Below, piece by piece: positions 1 to 7,784 of a stretch of DNA of 64,000 bases (the first letter of the stretch is position 1; each line of letters starts with the position of its first letter). A program made the translations under genes and the position numbers. Below the pieces are notes generated by a model. The model was not told the DNA's origin. It made no database searches and saw nothing but the letters and a program-made list of their open reading frames with translations. Source of the stretch: Bradyrhizobium sp. ORS 278 (GTDB lineage: Bacteria; Pseudomonadota; Alphaproteobacteria; Rhizobiales; Xanthobacteraceae); the NCBI RefSeq assembly GCF_000026145.1, contig NC_009445.1:2914001-2978000 (forward strand), given 5' to 3'.

Positions 1-390
1 CAGATCCTCGTGCTGAGCTTCGGTCATCAGATCCAGCTCGATGACGCGCTTGCCTGCAGAACGATCGTTGATCGCGTAATAGGCAAGCTCGTTGCGCGTG
101 TAGAACGACACCGATGTATAGGCTTGGCTCACAGGCACCGTCAGCTTGAGCGGACCGTCGGACAGATCGTAACGGCAGATCGCCATCGCGAAGGCCGGGT
201 CCATGAACGGCATCGGCGAATTGTTGGGATCGGCGAGCGGCAGCTGCGTGACGGCGTTCAGCTTGGTCATCGGCGTCAGCCGCGAATAGGCGTCCTGCGT
301 CGAGATCCGCGGCAGCGCCAGCACGCTGACGAGATGGACCACGCCGCCGAGCAGCACGCCGACCACGATGGTGAACAGCAGCCGGATCAT
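1..390 (-). CDS. DUF1254 domain protein, 3' part outside window (partial)
   Basis: This gene is cut by the window start, so only the first 130 codons are visible. It starts with ATG at 390 and overlaps the upstream DUF1214 gene by an ATGA. The N-terminus has one hydrophobic segment (about residues 3-24, beginning MIRLLFTIVVG), consistent with a membrane anchor or signal. After it comes a soluble region resembling DUF1254, with motifs such as MDPAFAMAICRYDLSDGP and SVSFYTRNELAYYA. DUF1254 and DUF1214 are usually found together, either fused in one protein or as adjacent genes. Here they are split and translationally coupled, so the two products probably act together in the cell envelope. The biochemical function of the family is unknown. 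Family identification is by recognition of sequence style and context only. Confidence 0.75.
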   Translation of the reverse strand, partial: MIRLLFTIVVGVLLGGVVHLVSVLALPRISTQDAYSRLTPMTKLNAVTQLPLADPNNSPMPFMDPAFAMAICRYDLSDGPLKLTVPVSQAYTSVSFYTRNELAYYAINDRSAGKRVIELDLMTEAQHEDL

Positions 391-968
391 GACGGGCAGC
401 CCACGGTGGTGATCGCGGGCATCGGCGCGTCGCGCTGGGTGCGCGTGGCCACGCCCACCGGCGTGTCGTAGAGGCGCAGCATCAGCGCGTAGCGCTCGAT
501 GCCGCCGGTCGGCAGCCAGTTGCCGGCGCGCGAGCGCGCGGCGACGCGAATCTCGAACGAGCCGTCGGCGCCGCGCACCAGCTCCTGGCTGGTGAAGCCG
601 TAACGCTCCAGCGTGTTGGCGACGAGGTGGCCCTTGCGGTCATACAGCGTGAGCGTCCAGAAGCGGGCCGGCGGCGTCACGCCGCTGACCAGGATGTCGC
701 AGCGGCCGTCGAGCGGCTTCTTCTGATCGTCGGTGGTCGCGGTGAACGCGACGCCGTCGCCGGTGCCGATCGGCAGCTCGCCATTGCGGGTGATGGTGGC
801 GCGCGCATAGGGGTCGACATCGGCGGTGCCGGTCTTGGGACGCGCGGTCCAGGCGCCGATCGTCAAGGTGCCGAACTCGGTGCCGCGGGTGGTGGTGATC
901 CAGGTCGCGCCGATGCCGACGCCGGTGGCGATCAGCAGCGCGAGCAAGGTGATGAAGAGCAGCCGCAC
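387..968 (-). CDS. DUF1214 domain protein
   Basis: A 193-residue protein with one N-terminal hydrophobic helix (about residues 4-24) that acts as signal peptide or anchor, followed by a beta-rich DUF1214-like domain. Recognisable stretches are TLTLYDRKGHLVANTLERYG and the C-terminal RYALMLRLYDTPVG, which match the DUF1214 pattern of a conserved W/F-T-L-T-L-Y-D core. The stop codon overlaps the start of the DUF1254 gene (ATGA at 387-390), so the two genes form a translationally coupled unit. The penicillin-binding protein gene ends its upstream reading 16 bases away on the same strand, so all three may share a transcript. A periplasmic location is likely. No enzymatic function is known for the family. 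Confidence 0.8.
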   Translation of the reverse strand: MRLLFITLLALLIATGVGIGATWITTTRGTEFGTLTIGAWTARPKTGTADVDPYARATITRNGELPIGTGDGVAFTATTDDQKKPLDGRCDILVSGVTPPARFWTLTLYDRKGHLVANTLERYGFTSQELVRGADGSFEIRVAARSRAGNWLPTGGIERYALMLRLYDTPVGVATRTQRDAPMPAITTVGCPS

Positions 969-983
969 GGGACTTCGCTGTCG

Positions 984-3263
984 TCAGTTCTTGCGCAAGG
1001 CAGGGGTGGTTACGCTGTCGGCGGTCGCCGTGGCGTAGTTCTCGGGGAAGGCGAGCGCGCTCGACGACACCGGCTTGCCGGGCTTCTTCGGATCGGCCGG
1101 CGCGGCCTTCTCGGCGACGCGGGCGGCGTCGTCCAGCATCTTCTCGACCTGCACCAGGATCTCGGCGCCACGGCGCGTCAGAATCGGCGGCGGGCCCGGC
1201 TTGATCTCGAGTGTCTTCGGCTGGCCGGCCTGGGCCATCGCGGCGGACACCGGCTGCGGCAGCTTCTCGCCCATGCCGACGCCGGGCAACTCCTTGACCT
1301 CGACGCCCTGATGCGCGGCGACCATGATGTCGTGCCAGGTCTGCGCCGGCAGCGAGCCGCCGGTCATGCGGTTGGTCGGCGAGTAGTCGTCGTTGCCGTA
1401 CCACACCGCGCAGGTGAAGTTGCCGGTGTAGCCGACGAACCAGGCGTCGCGATAGGCGTTGGTGGTGCCGGTTTTGCCGGCGGTCGGAATGCCGTCGAGC
1501 GCGGCGCGGCGCGCGGTGCCTTCGCTGACGACGTGGCTCATCATGCCCGCCATGTCGGCGGCGACGGAGGCGGGGATCGCCTGTTTCGGCTTCGGCCCGT
1601 CGCGGTCCCAGCGCCACACCAGATCGCCGGCGCCGGTGCGCACCTCGAGCACGGAGTGCGGCGTCACCGCCTTGCCCTTGTTCGGGAACGTCGCATACGC
1701 CACCGCATGCTCGATCACGGTGACCTCGTCTGAGCCGATCGGCATCGACGGCGTGTCGGGCAGCGGCGCCTTGATGCCGAAGCGGCGGGCGACCTCAACG
1801 ATCTTGGCGCGGCCCGCCTTCGGGCCGTCCTTGCCGCCGAGCGCGATCGACAGCTTGACCGGCACGACATTGATCGAGCGCGTGATCGCCTGGGTCAGCG
1901 TCACCGAGCCGGAATAGGAGTGGCCATAGTTCTGCGGGCACCAATTGCCGATGCAGACCGGACCGTCGACCACGATCGAGGTTGGCTTGAAGCCGTTGAG
2001 GAGCGCGGTCGTGTACACGTACGGCTTGAACGACGAGCCGGGCTGCCGGTACGCGTCGGTGGCGCGGTTGAACTGGCTGGCGCCGTAGTCGCGGCCGCCG
2101 ACCATGGCGCGGATGCCGCCGTCCAGGTCAGAGACCACGGTCGCGGCCTGGGTCGCGTGATAGTCGCGGCCGAACTGGCGCAGCTGGTTCTCGATCGCCT
2201 CGTCGGCGGCGTGCTGCACGTTCATGTCGATCGACGTCCGCACCACGAACACGCGCTCGGTGTAGGATTTCGGGAACGTGTCGACCAGCTTGCGCATCTC
2301 GTCGAAGGCATAGTCGAGGAAATAGTTCGGCGAGCTCTCGTCGCGGCGGTCGACTGCGAAGGCGGGGTTGCGGCGGGCGCCGAACACCTGGCCCTCGGTC
2401 ATGAAGCCGGCATCGACGAGGTTGTCGAGCACGACGTTGGCGCGGGCGCGCGCCGCGGGCAGGTTGATGTGGGGCGCGAACTTGGTCGGCGCCTTGAACA
2501 GGCCGGCCAGCATCGCGGCTTCCGCCAGGTTGATGTCGCGCACCGACTTGTTGAAGTAGAAATGCGCCGCGCCGTCGACGCCGAAAGTGCCGCCGCCCAT
2601 ATAGGCGCGGTCGAGATAGAGCTTCAGGATCTCGTTCTTGGTCAGCCGGGTTTCCAGCCAGATCGCCAGGAACGCCTCGTTGACCTTGCGCTCGATGGTG
2701 CGCTCGTTCGACAGGAACAGGTTTTTGGCGAGCTGCTGGCTGATCGAGGAGCCACCCTGGCGGACGCCGCCGGCCTGGGCATTGGTGACGAGCGCGCGCG
2801 CAAGGCCGGGGAAGTCGATGCCGAAATGGTCGTAGAAGCGGCGGTCCTCGGTCGCGAGCGTCGCCTTGATCAGATTGTCCGGGAAGTCTTCCAGCGGGAT
2901 CGAGTCATTGTGCTTGATGCCGCGGCTGCCGATCGGGTTGCCGTAGCGGTCGAGGAAGGTGACGGCGAGGTCGGATTTCTTCAGCCAGTCCTCGTCGGCG
3001 GTTTCGCGGAACGCCGGGATGGCGAGCGCCAGCATCAGCACCAGGCCGCCGAGGCCGATCGTGGCGGCTTCCGACAGCGGCTCGACGAACACCCAGCGCT
3101 TCCAGCCGCCGACGTAGAAGCGGTCCATGAATGCCGAGAAGCGCTCATACAGCTCGCGGGTGCCGCGCAGAGAGGAGAACAGCGCCGAATCGAAACGCGC
3201 GTCGAGATCCAGGCGGAAATTGTTGATCCGCTTCTTCCAATCGTCTGGAATGATCTGCCGCAC
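984..3263 (-). CDS. Class A penicillin-binding protein (PBP1A family)
   Basis: A 759-residue bifunctional peptidoglycan synthase that polymerises lipid II (glycosyltransferase) and cross-links stem peptides (transpeptidase) at the outer face of the inner membrane. A cytoplasmic tail of about 60 residues precedes a membrane anchor at about 66-84. The GT51 domain carries the catalytic Glu in ATEDRRFYDHFG (E139) and the second motif QGGSSISQQLAKN (about 169-181). The transpeptidase domain has the nucleophile motif SSFK (S410 to K413), SIN (463-465) and KTGT (597-600), all intact. Translation starts at GTG 3263, with an AGGG a few bases upstream. The protein is somewhat shorter than the usual PBP1A and has no obvious OB insertion, so it may be one of several paralogues. 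The downstream DUF1214/DUF1254 pair is on the same strand with short spacing. Confidence 0.93.
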   Translation of the reverse strand: MRQIIPDDWKKRINNFRLDLDARFDSALFSSLRGTRELYERFSAFMDRFYVGGWKRWVFVEPLSEAATIGLGGLVLMLALAIPAFRETADEDWLKKSDLAVTFLDRYGNPIGSRGIKHNDSIPLEDFPDNLIKATLATEDRRFYDHFGIDFPGLARALVTNAQAGGVRQGGSSISQQLAKNLFLSNERTIERKVNEAFLAIWLETRLTKNEILKLYLDRAYMGGGTFGVDGAAHFYFNKSVRDINLAEAAMLAGLFKAPTKFAPHINLPAARARANVVLDNLVDAGFMTEGQVFGARRNPAFAVDRRDESSPNYFLDYAFDEMRKLVDTFPKSYTERVFVVRTSIDMNVQHAADEAIENQLRQFGRDYHATQAATVVSDLDGGIRAMVGGRDYGASQFNRATDAYRQPGSSFKPYVYTTALLNGFKPTSIVVDGPVCIGNWCPQNYGHSYSGSVTLTQAITRSINVVPVKLSIALGGKDGPKAGRAKIVEVARRFGIKAPLPDTPSMPIGSDEVTVIEHAVAYATFPNKGKAVTPHSVLEVRTGAGDLVWRWDRDGPKPKQAIPASVAADMAGMMSHVVSEGTARRAALDGIPTAGKTGTTNAYRDAWFVGYTGNFTCAVWYGNDDYSPTNRMTGGSLPAQTWHDIMVAAHQGVEVKELPGVGMGEKLPQPVSAAMAQAGQPKTLEIKPGPPPILTRRGAEILVQVEKMLDDAARVAEKAAPADPKKPGKPVSSSALAFPENYATATADSVTTPALRKN

Positions 3264-3584
3264 GGGAACCCTGGTCGTTTCGAAAGCGTGTCAGCGGGCT
3301 TCGAAAGCACTCAGCACGCGAGGCTGGGGGCCATCGACGGGTCATGCGCGCTTGTTGCGGCAAACCCAAGGCATGGGGTGGAGGCACTCGATGACAGGCA
3401 CTGCGCCGCCGCCTGAGTGACTCAAGCCCACAATCTAGCCGAGCGGGTATCACAAACCAATGGTTCCGCTCACATTTTGATGCACAAAGCTAACGTCCCG
3501 CTTGAACAGCCCGGCGCCTCTTGCGCCTCCGGGGGCAGGGCACCTAGATGGCGGCGACGCCGCGCCCGCTTTGGAATCGCTTGG
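3264..3584. other. Divergent intergenic region without a gene
   Basis: This 321-base stretch lies between the divergent penicillin-binding protein and YcgN-family genes and must hold both promoters. I could not see a convincing promoter box, terminator or repeat in it. ORFs crossing it are upstream extensions of the two genes with no family-like sequence. Confidence 0.5.
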
Positions 3585-4097
3585 ATGACCGCACCGCTCA
3601 AACGTCCCTCGGGCCAGGAGGGAATGTTCTGGAAAACCAAGACCTTGGAAGAGATGTCCGAGGCGGAATGGGAGAGCCTGTGCGACGGCTGCGGGCGCTG
3701 CTGCCTGGAAAAGCTCGAGGACGAGGATACCGGCGACATCTACTTCACCCACATTTCCTGCAAGCTTCTGGATGCCGGCCTATGTGCCTGCAAGGATTAC
3801 CCGAACCGCTCCGAACAGGTGCCGGACTGCGTCCGCCTGACGCCCGAGAACGTCCGCACCATCACCTGGCTGCCGCCGAGCTGCGGCTACCGGCTGGCGG
3901 CGGAGGGACGGGATCTCTACTGGTGGCATCCGCTGATTTCGGGTGATCCTCAGACGGTGCATGAAGCCGGCGTCTCCGTGCGCGGCCGGGTCGAGGGCAC
4001 CGAGGACGATGTTCCCGACGACCAGCTCGAGGACCACATCGTGCAGTGGCCGGTGCTGCTGCCGAAGCGCGCCAAGCTGAAGCGCCGGCCCAAATAG
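3585..4097 (+). CDS. YcgN-family cysteine-cluster protein
   Basis: A 170-residue small soluble protein of the YcgN (UPF0260) family, often annotated as a putative zinc- or iron-binding cysteine-cluster protein. The family feature is CDGCGRCC near residues 31-38, followed by further cysteines in [15 protein letters not shown] and in PDCVRL. These form the Cys cluster presumed to bind metal. The open frame reaches upstream to 3417, but that extension is Arg-rich and low-quality. The ATG at 3585 ([13 protein letters not shown]) gives the normal family length and N-terminus. A further Met at 3624 (MFWKTK) is the alternative start. No partner gene is evident: the next gene, an exporter, lies 171 bases downstream. 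The exact molecular function is unknown. Confidence 0.88.
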   Translation: MTAPLKRPSGQEGMFWKTKTLEEMSEAEWESLCDGCGRCCLEKLEDEDTGDIYFTHISCKLLDAGLCACKDYPNRSEQVPDCVRLTPENVRTITWLPPSCGYRLAAEGRDLYWWHPLISGDPQTVHEAGVSVRGRVEGTEDDVPDDQLEDHIVQWPVLLPKRAKLKRRPK

Positions 4098-4268
4098 GCC
4101 TGATCACTTCGCACACGCAGCAAGTCACGATGGTGCGACCGGTCTCGTGCTGCCGGGATGCACCCATGCGAATGCCCCGCTGCCGCAAGGGAAAATTATC
4201 CCTTAAGTAGTTCGGTATCTGGCGAATCTGCGCGGCGCTCGCCGCGCGCGGCATAGCAATTTATCCCC

Positions 4269-5852
4269 ATGAACAAGTTTGATCGGCAGAGCCATTACCC
4301 TGCCGCGTCCCCATCCTTGCCCGAGGAACTGGCCGCTGAGCTGCCGGCGATACCGCCGCAGGTTCAGGCGATCGAGGATGGGCCGTCCCTCGCGCCTCCG
4401 GTGCCGCTGACTCCGGCCGAGGTGCGCACCATCCTGATGAGCCTGTTGCTGACGATGTTCCTGGCCGCGCTCGACCAGACCATCGTCGCCACCGCGCTGC
4501 CGACCATCGGCCGCGAGTTCCAGGACGTGACCAATCTCTCCTGGGTCATCACCGCCTATCTGCTGGCCTCGACTGCGGTGGCGCCGGTGTTCGGCACGCT
4601 GTGCGACATCTATGGCCGGCGCTCGATGATCATCACCGCGCTCAGCCTGTTCGTCGTCGGCTCCGTGGTCTGCGCGTTGGCGCCGAACATGCCGGTTTTG
4701 ATCCTCGCCCGTGGCCTGCAGGGGCTCGGCGGTGGCGGCATCATGCCGGTGGTTCAGACCGTGATCTCCGACGTCGTCAGCCCGCGCGAGCGCGGCCAGT
4801 ACCAGGCCTGGTTCAGCGGCGTCTGGCTGCTGGCCGGCCTGCTCGGTCCGGTCATCGGCGGCTTCTTCGCCGACCATCTGCACTGGTCGATGATCTTCTG
4901 GATCAACATCCCGCTCGCGGTCGCGGCGCTGGCGCTGCTGCTGCCGAAGATGGGCCGGCTGCCGGTCTATCACCGCTTGCGCAAGGTCGACTGGGCCGGC
5001 GGCCTGCTGCTGATGGCCTCGGCCGTCGTGTTCATGCTGGTACTGACCTGGGGCGGCCACAAGCTGGCCTGGCTGTCGCCGACCATCCTGGCGATGATCG
5101 GCAGCGCCGTGGCGCTGGGTCTGGCTTTTGTCTGGCACGCCCGGCGCGCCGACGAGCCGTTCCTGCCGCTGTCACTGATGGGCGGCACGGTGGTGCCCTA
5201 TGGCATGCTGGCGAGCGGCTGCGCGCTCGGCGCCCTGATCGGGCTGACCGTCCATCTGCCGCTGTACTACGAGCTGGTCTATCATCTGACGCCGAGCGAG
5301 GCCGGCCTCGGCCTGATTCCGATCGCGGCGATTTCCACCTTCGGCGCCGGGATCGCCGGTCGCACCATGGCTCGCGTCAAGCACTACAAGCGCGTCGCGA
5401 TCATCGGCACGCTGATCGGCACGATCGCCGCCGCGGTCATGACAGTGACGACGCCGTCGCTCTGGGTGCTGATGGCGCTGCTCTCGGTGTTCGGCATCGG
5501 GCTCGGCACCGCGTTCCCGATTTCGGTGGTGTCGCTGCAGAACGCGGTCGACCGCTCGCAGATCGGCACCATCACCGGCGCGATGAACTTCTTCCGCTCG
5601 ATGATGTCCTCGTTCACCGTCGCAGCCTTCAGTGCCATCCTCCTGATGGCGCTCGGCGCCGACATCTCGCTGGCCGAGGGCGCCCATGGTGCCGTCAGCG
5701 GCATCGCGGAAGCCGACATGATCCACGCCTTCCGCTTCGTCTATGCCGCCGCGACCGCGATGCTCGCCTGCGCCTCCGTCTGCATGATCCTGATGGAGGA
5801 ACGCCCGCTGGCCGGCCCATCGCGGAACGAGACAGTGGAGCTCGCGGAGTAG
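4269..5852 (+). CDS. DHA2-family MFS multidrug exporter
   Basis: A 527-residue major facilitator with the length and 14-helix pattern of the DHA2 (EmrB/QacA) drug:H+ antiporters. A hydrophilic N-terminal tail of about 55 residues precedes helix 1. Motif D1 is seen as FLAALDQTIVATALPTIG, and the motif A equivalent as GTLCDIYGRRSMI in loop 2-3. Motif C-like glycines occur in VWLLAGLLGPVIGGFF. It should extrude hydrophobic or cationic compounds across the inner membrane using the proton gradient. The substrate cannot be predicted. There is no adjacent EmrA-type adaptor or TetR regulator, so it may act alone. The start is the ATG at 4269, which lacks a strong Shine-Dalgarno sequence. The next gene converges from 6063. 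Confidence 0.92.
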   Translation: MNKFDRQSHYPAASPSLPEELAAELPAIPPQVQAIEDGPSLAPPVPLTPAEVRTILMSLLLTMFLAALDQTIVATALPTIGREFQDVTNLSWVITAYLLASTAVAPVFGTLCDIYGRRSMIITALSLFVVGSVVCALAPNMPVLILARGLQGLGGGGIMPVVQTVISDVVSPRERGQYQAWFSGVWLLAGLLGPVIGGFFADHLHWSMIFWINIPLAVAALALLLPKMGRLPVYHRLRKVDWAGGLLLMASAVVFMLVLTWGGHKLAWLSPTILAMIGSAVALGLAFVWHARRADEPFLPLSLMGGTVVPYGMLASGCALGALIGLTVHLPLYYELVYHLTPSEAGLGLIPIAAISTFGAGIAGRTMARVKHYKRVAIIGTLIGTIAAAVMTVTTPSLWVLMALLSVFGIGLGTAFPISVVSLQNAVDRSQIGTITGAMNFFRSMMSSFTVAAFSAILLMALGADISLAEGAHGAVSGIAEADMIHAFRFVYAAATAMLACASVCMILMEERPLAGPSRNETVELAE

Positions 5853-5910
5853 CAAAGTCGGGTGGGCAGAGGCGCGAGGCAGGACCGTCGTTCGAGGCAA
5901 ACTGTCACGC

Positions 5911-5961
5911 GCCGTGCCCACCGGCTTCCGGCACGTTCCGCGGCAAGATGGTGGGCACGGC
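5911..5961. repeat. Perfect 12-bp inverted repeat between convergent genes
   Basis: GCCGTGCCCACC at 5911-5922 is the exact reverse complement of GGTGGGCACGGC at 5950-5961, with a 27-base loop. It lies between the ends of the convergent MFS exporter and Ala-rich repeat protein genes. It could work as a bidirectional transcription stop. No T-run follows on either strand, so a dispersed palindrome is equally possible. Confidence 0.6.
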
Positions 5962-6062
5962 GCCGCTGCGATCGCGCGTGATGAGAGCGCCCGTCAGCGC
6001 CTTTGCCCACTCTACGAACTGCATCTGGCAGCGCCAGACCAGGGCTTTGCCGAGCCGACCTG

Positions 6063-7772
6063 CTAATCCCGCGGCTGGACGATCTCGACGTTGTCCTGGC
6101 CGCGCGAGCCGTCGTCGAGCGATGACTTCACCAGACCGGCCTCGACGCGTTTGGCGAACTCCGTCGTGCCGCCGCTCGCGAGCTCCCTGGCCTGGCTGAT
6201 CCATTGCTCGCGCTCGATGCGGCCGGCGAAGGCGAGATAGGAGCCGACCCATTTGGCGTGCTCGGCCGTCCAGGCCGCGATCTGATCGAAGTGCCAGATG
6301 CCGAGGCCATGCAGCCGCGCCTCGTTCTGCTTTCCGATGCCCTTGATCAGCTTGAGATCGTCGGCCTGTCCGCCGCGAGGCGCGGCGAGTCCGAGCGGCC
6401 GGTTGCCGGCATGGGCGCCCTCGTTCTCGACGGGCGGCATCAGAGCCGGCAGGTGGGAGAGGAGGTAGCTGGCCTCCTCCTCGGTCAGCGGCGCGTCGGC
6501 CTGGTCGTCGATGGTGATCGCGCCGGACTTCACCGCGGTCGAATGCGCGGTGTCGAGGCCGGCAGCGAGCAGCTTGGCCTGCGCGATCCAGTGCTCGCGC
6601 TCGATGCGGCCGGGAAAGGCCATGTGATGACCGACCCATTCGGCATGCGCCGGCGACCAGTCGGCGATCTGGCTGAAATGATGCACGCCGATGTCGTTGA
6701 GGACGCGCTCGTTCTTCGGCCCGACGCCCTTGATCAGCTTGAGATCGTCTGCGGTGCCGTCGGGCGCGGGCAGGGCCGGCGGACGGCCATCGTCGGCACC
6801 GTTGCTGCTGATCGGCGCAGGCTCGGCGGCCGAGGCCGCGACCTCGGCGGCGAGGCGATCGGCCTCCGCGCTCGCCGCGGCGTCCGCCGCCAGACGTTCG
6901 GCCTCCGCCTTGGCCGCCGCGTCAGCGGCGACGCGCTCGGCTTCGGCCCTGGCCGCGGCCTCGGCGGCAAGCTGCGCGGCCTCCGCTTCGGCTTTCGCGA
7001 CAGCCTCGGCCGCAACACGTTCGGCTTCCGCCTTTGCGGCCGCTTCGGCGGCAAGGCGCTCGGCCTCCGCTTTCGCAGCAGCCTCGGCAGCGAGGCGCTC
7101 GGCCTCCGCCTTCGCAGCGGCCTCGGCAGCGAGACGATCAGCCTCCGCCTTCGCGGCGGCCTCGGCAGCGAGATGATCAGCCTCCGCCTTCGCAGCGGCC
7201 TCGGCAGCGAGACGATCAGCCTCCGCCTTCGCGGCGGCCTCGGCAGCGAGATGATCCGCCTCCGCCTTCGCAGCCGCCTCGTTAGCGAGACGATCGGCCT
7301 CGGCCTTCGCGGCAGCTTCGGCTGCAACACGATCCGCCTCCGCCTGCGCGGCAGCCTCCGCGGCCAGTCTGTCGGCCTCGACTTGGGCCGCGGCCTGCGC
7401 GGCGGGCGACGGGCTGTCCGCCCAGGGGCGGGCGGGCGCGGTGAACGCCACCGTGCCGCCGGGGCCGCCCGGGGACATGGCGCTGGAGTCGCCGATCCCG
7501 ACATAGTCCTTCAGCTGTCCGCCGACCAGGCAGCCGACTACATAACCGCCGACCATCAGCAGCGCGACCTCCAGCCACAGCCCGGCGCGGCCCGGCAGCA
7601 CGCTCAGCATCGCCATCAGCGAGCCGATGAGGAAGGCGAGAATCGCCGGCAGCAGCCAGCTCCGCATCCAGTCCGGCTGCTTTTCATCCGACCAGGTGCG
7701 CCAGCCGACGAAGCCGCCGATGACCACGGCGAGCAGGATCCAGAAGAAGAACGTCGTCAGGTCGTACATCAT
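6063..7772 (-). CDS. Membrane-anchored Ala-rich repeat protein with two NuoE-C-like HhH domains
   Basis: A 569-residue protein in three parts. Residues about 5-95 contain three hydrophobic segments (LTTFFFWILLAVVIGGFVGW, LLPAILAFLIGSLMAMLSVL, LWLEVALLMVGGYVVGCLVG). Residues about 125-310 are about 14 near-identical 13-residue Ala/Glu/Lys units (AEADRLAAEAAAK type), expected to form a long helix or coiled coil. Two copies of a 60-residue domain follow, starting DDLKLIKGVGPKNERVLNDI (about 340) and DDLKLIKGIGKQNEARLHGL (about 470), each ending in a GRIERE-x-WI-x-QA motif. This domain resembles the helix-hairpin-helix-like extension found in alphaproteobacterial NuoE and L21-related proteins. 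Twelve bases separate its start from the stop of the upstream OmpA-family gene, so the two are co-transcribed. A structural role linking inner membrane to cell envelope is inference; no enzymatic motif is seen. Confidence 0.75.
   Translation of the reverse strand: MMYDLTTFFFWILLAVVIGGFVGWRTWSDEKQPDWMRSWLLPAILAFLIGSLMAMLSVLPGRAGLWLEVALLMVGGYVVGCLVGGQLKDYVGIGDSSAMSPGGPGGTVAFTAPARPWADSPSPAAQAAAQVEADRLAAEAAAQAEADRVAAEAAAKAEADRLANEAAAKAEADHLAAEAAAKAEADRLAAEAAAKAEADHLAAEAAAKAEADRLAAEAAAKAEAERLAAEAAAKAEAERLAAEAAAKAEAERVAAEAVAKAEAEAAQLAAEAAARAEAERVAADAAAKAEAERLAADAAASAEADRLAAEVAASAAEPAPISSNGADDGRPPALPAPDGTADDLKLIKGVGPKNERVLNDIGVHHFSQIADWSPAHAEWVGHHMAFPGRIEREHWIAQAKLLAAGLDTAHSTAVKSGAITIDDQADAPLTEEEASYLLSHLPALMPPVENEGAHAGNRPLGLAAPRGGQADDLKLIKGIGKQNEARLHGLGIWHFDQIAAWTAEHAKWVGSYLAFAGRIEREQWISQARELASGGTTEFAKRVEAGLVKSSLDDGSRGQDNVEIVQPRD
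6830..7400 (-). repeat. Tandem 39-bp coding repeats (14 units)
   Basis: Inside the Ala-rich protein gene, about 14 tandem 39-base units encode the 13-residue repeat AEADRLAAEAAAK and variants. Several units alternate between DRL and DHL, giving a 78-bp higher-order period in the centre (about 7090-7280). That suggests recent tandem duplication. The array can expand or contract by slippage without breaking the frame, so repeat number may vary among strains. Confidence 0.85.
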
Positions 7773-7784
7773 GATGTCAGCGCC

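Noticed and set aside
6830..7400. Tandem repeats resembling a CRISPR array
   Set aside because: The units are contiguous 39-base coding repeats with no spacers, all in frame inside one gene, and no cas gene is present.
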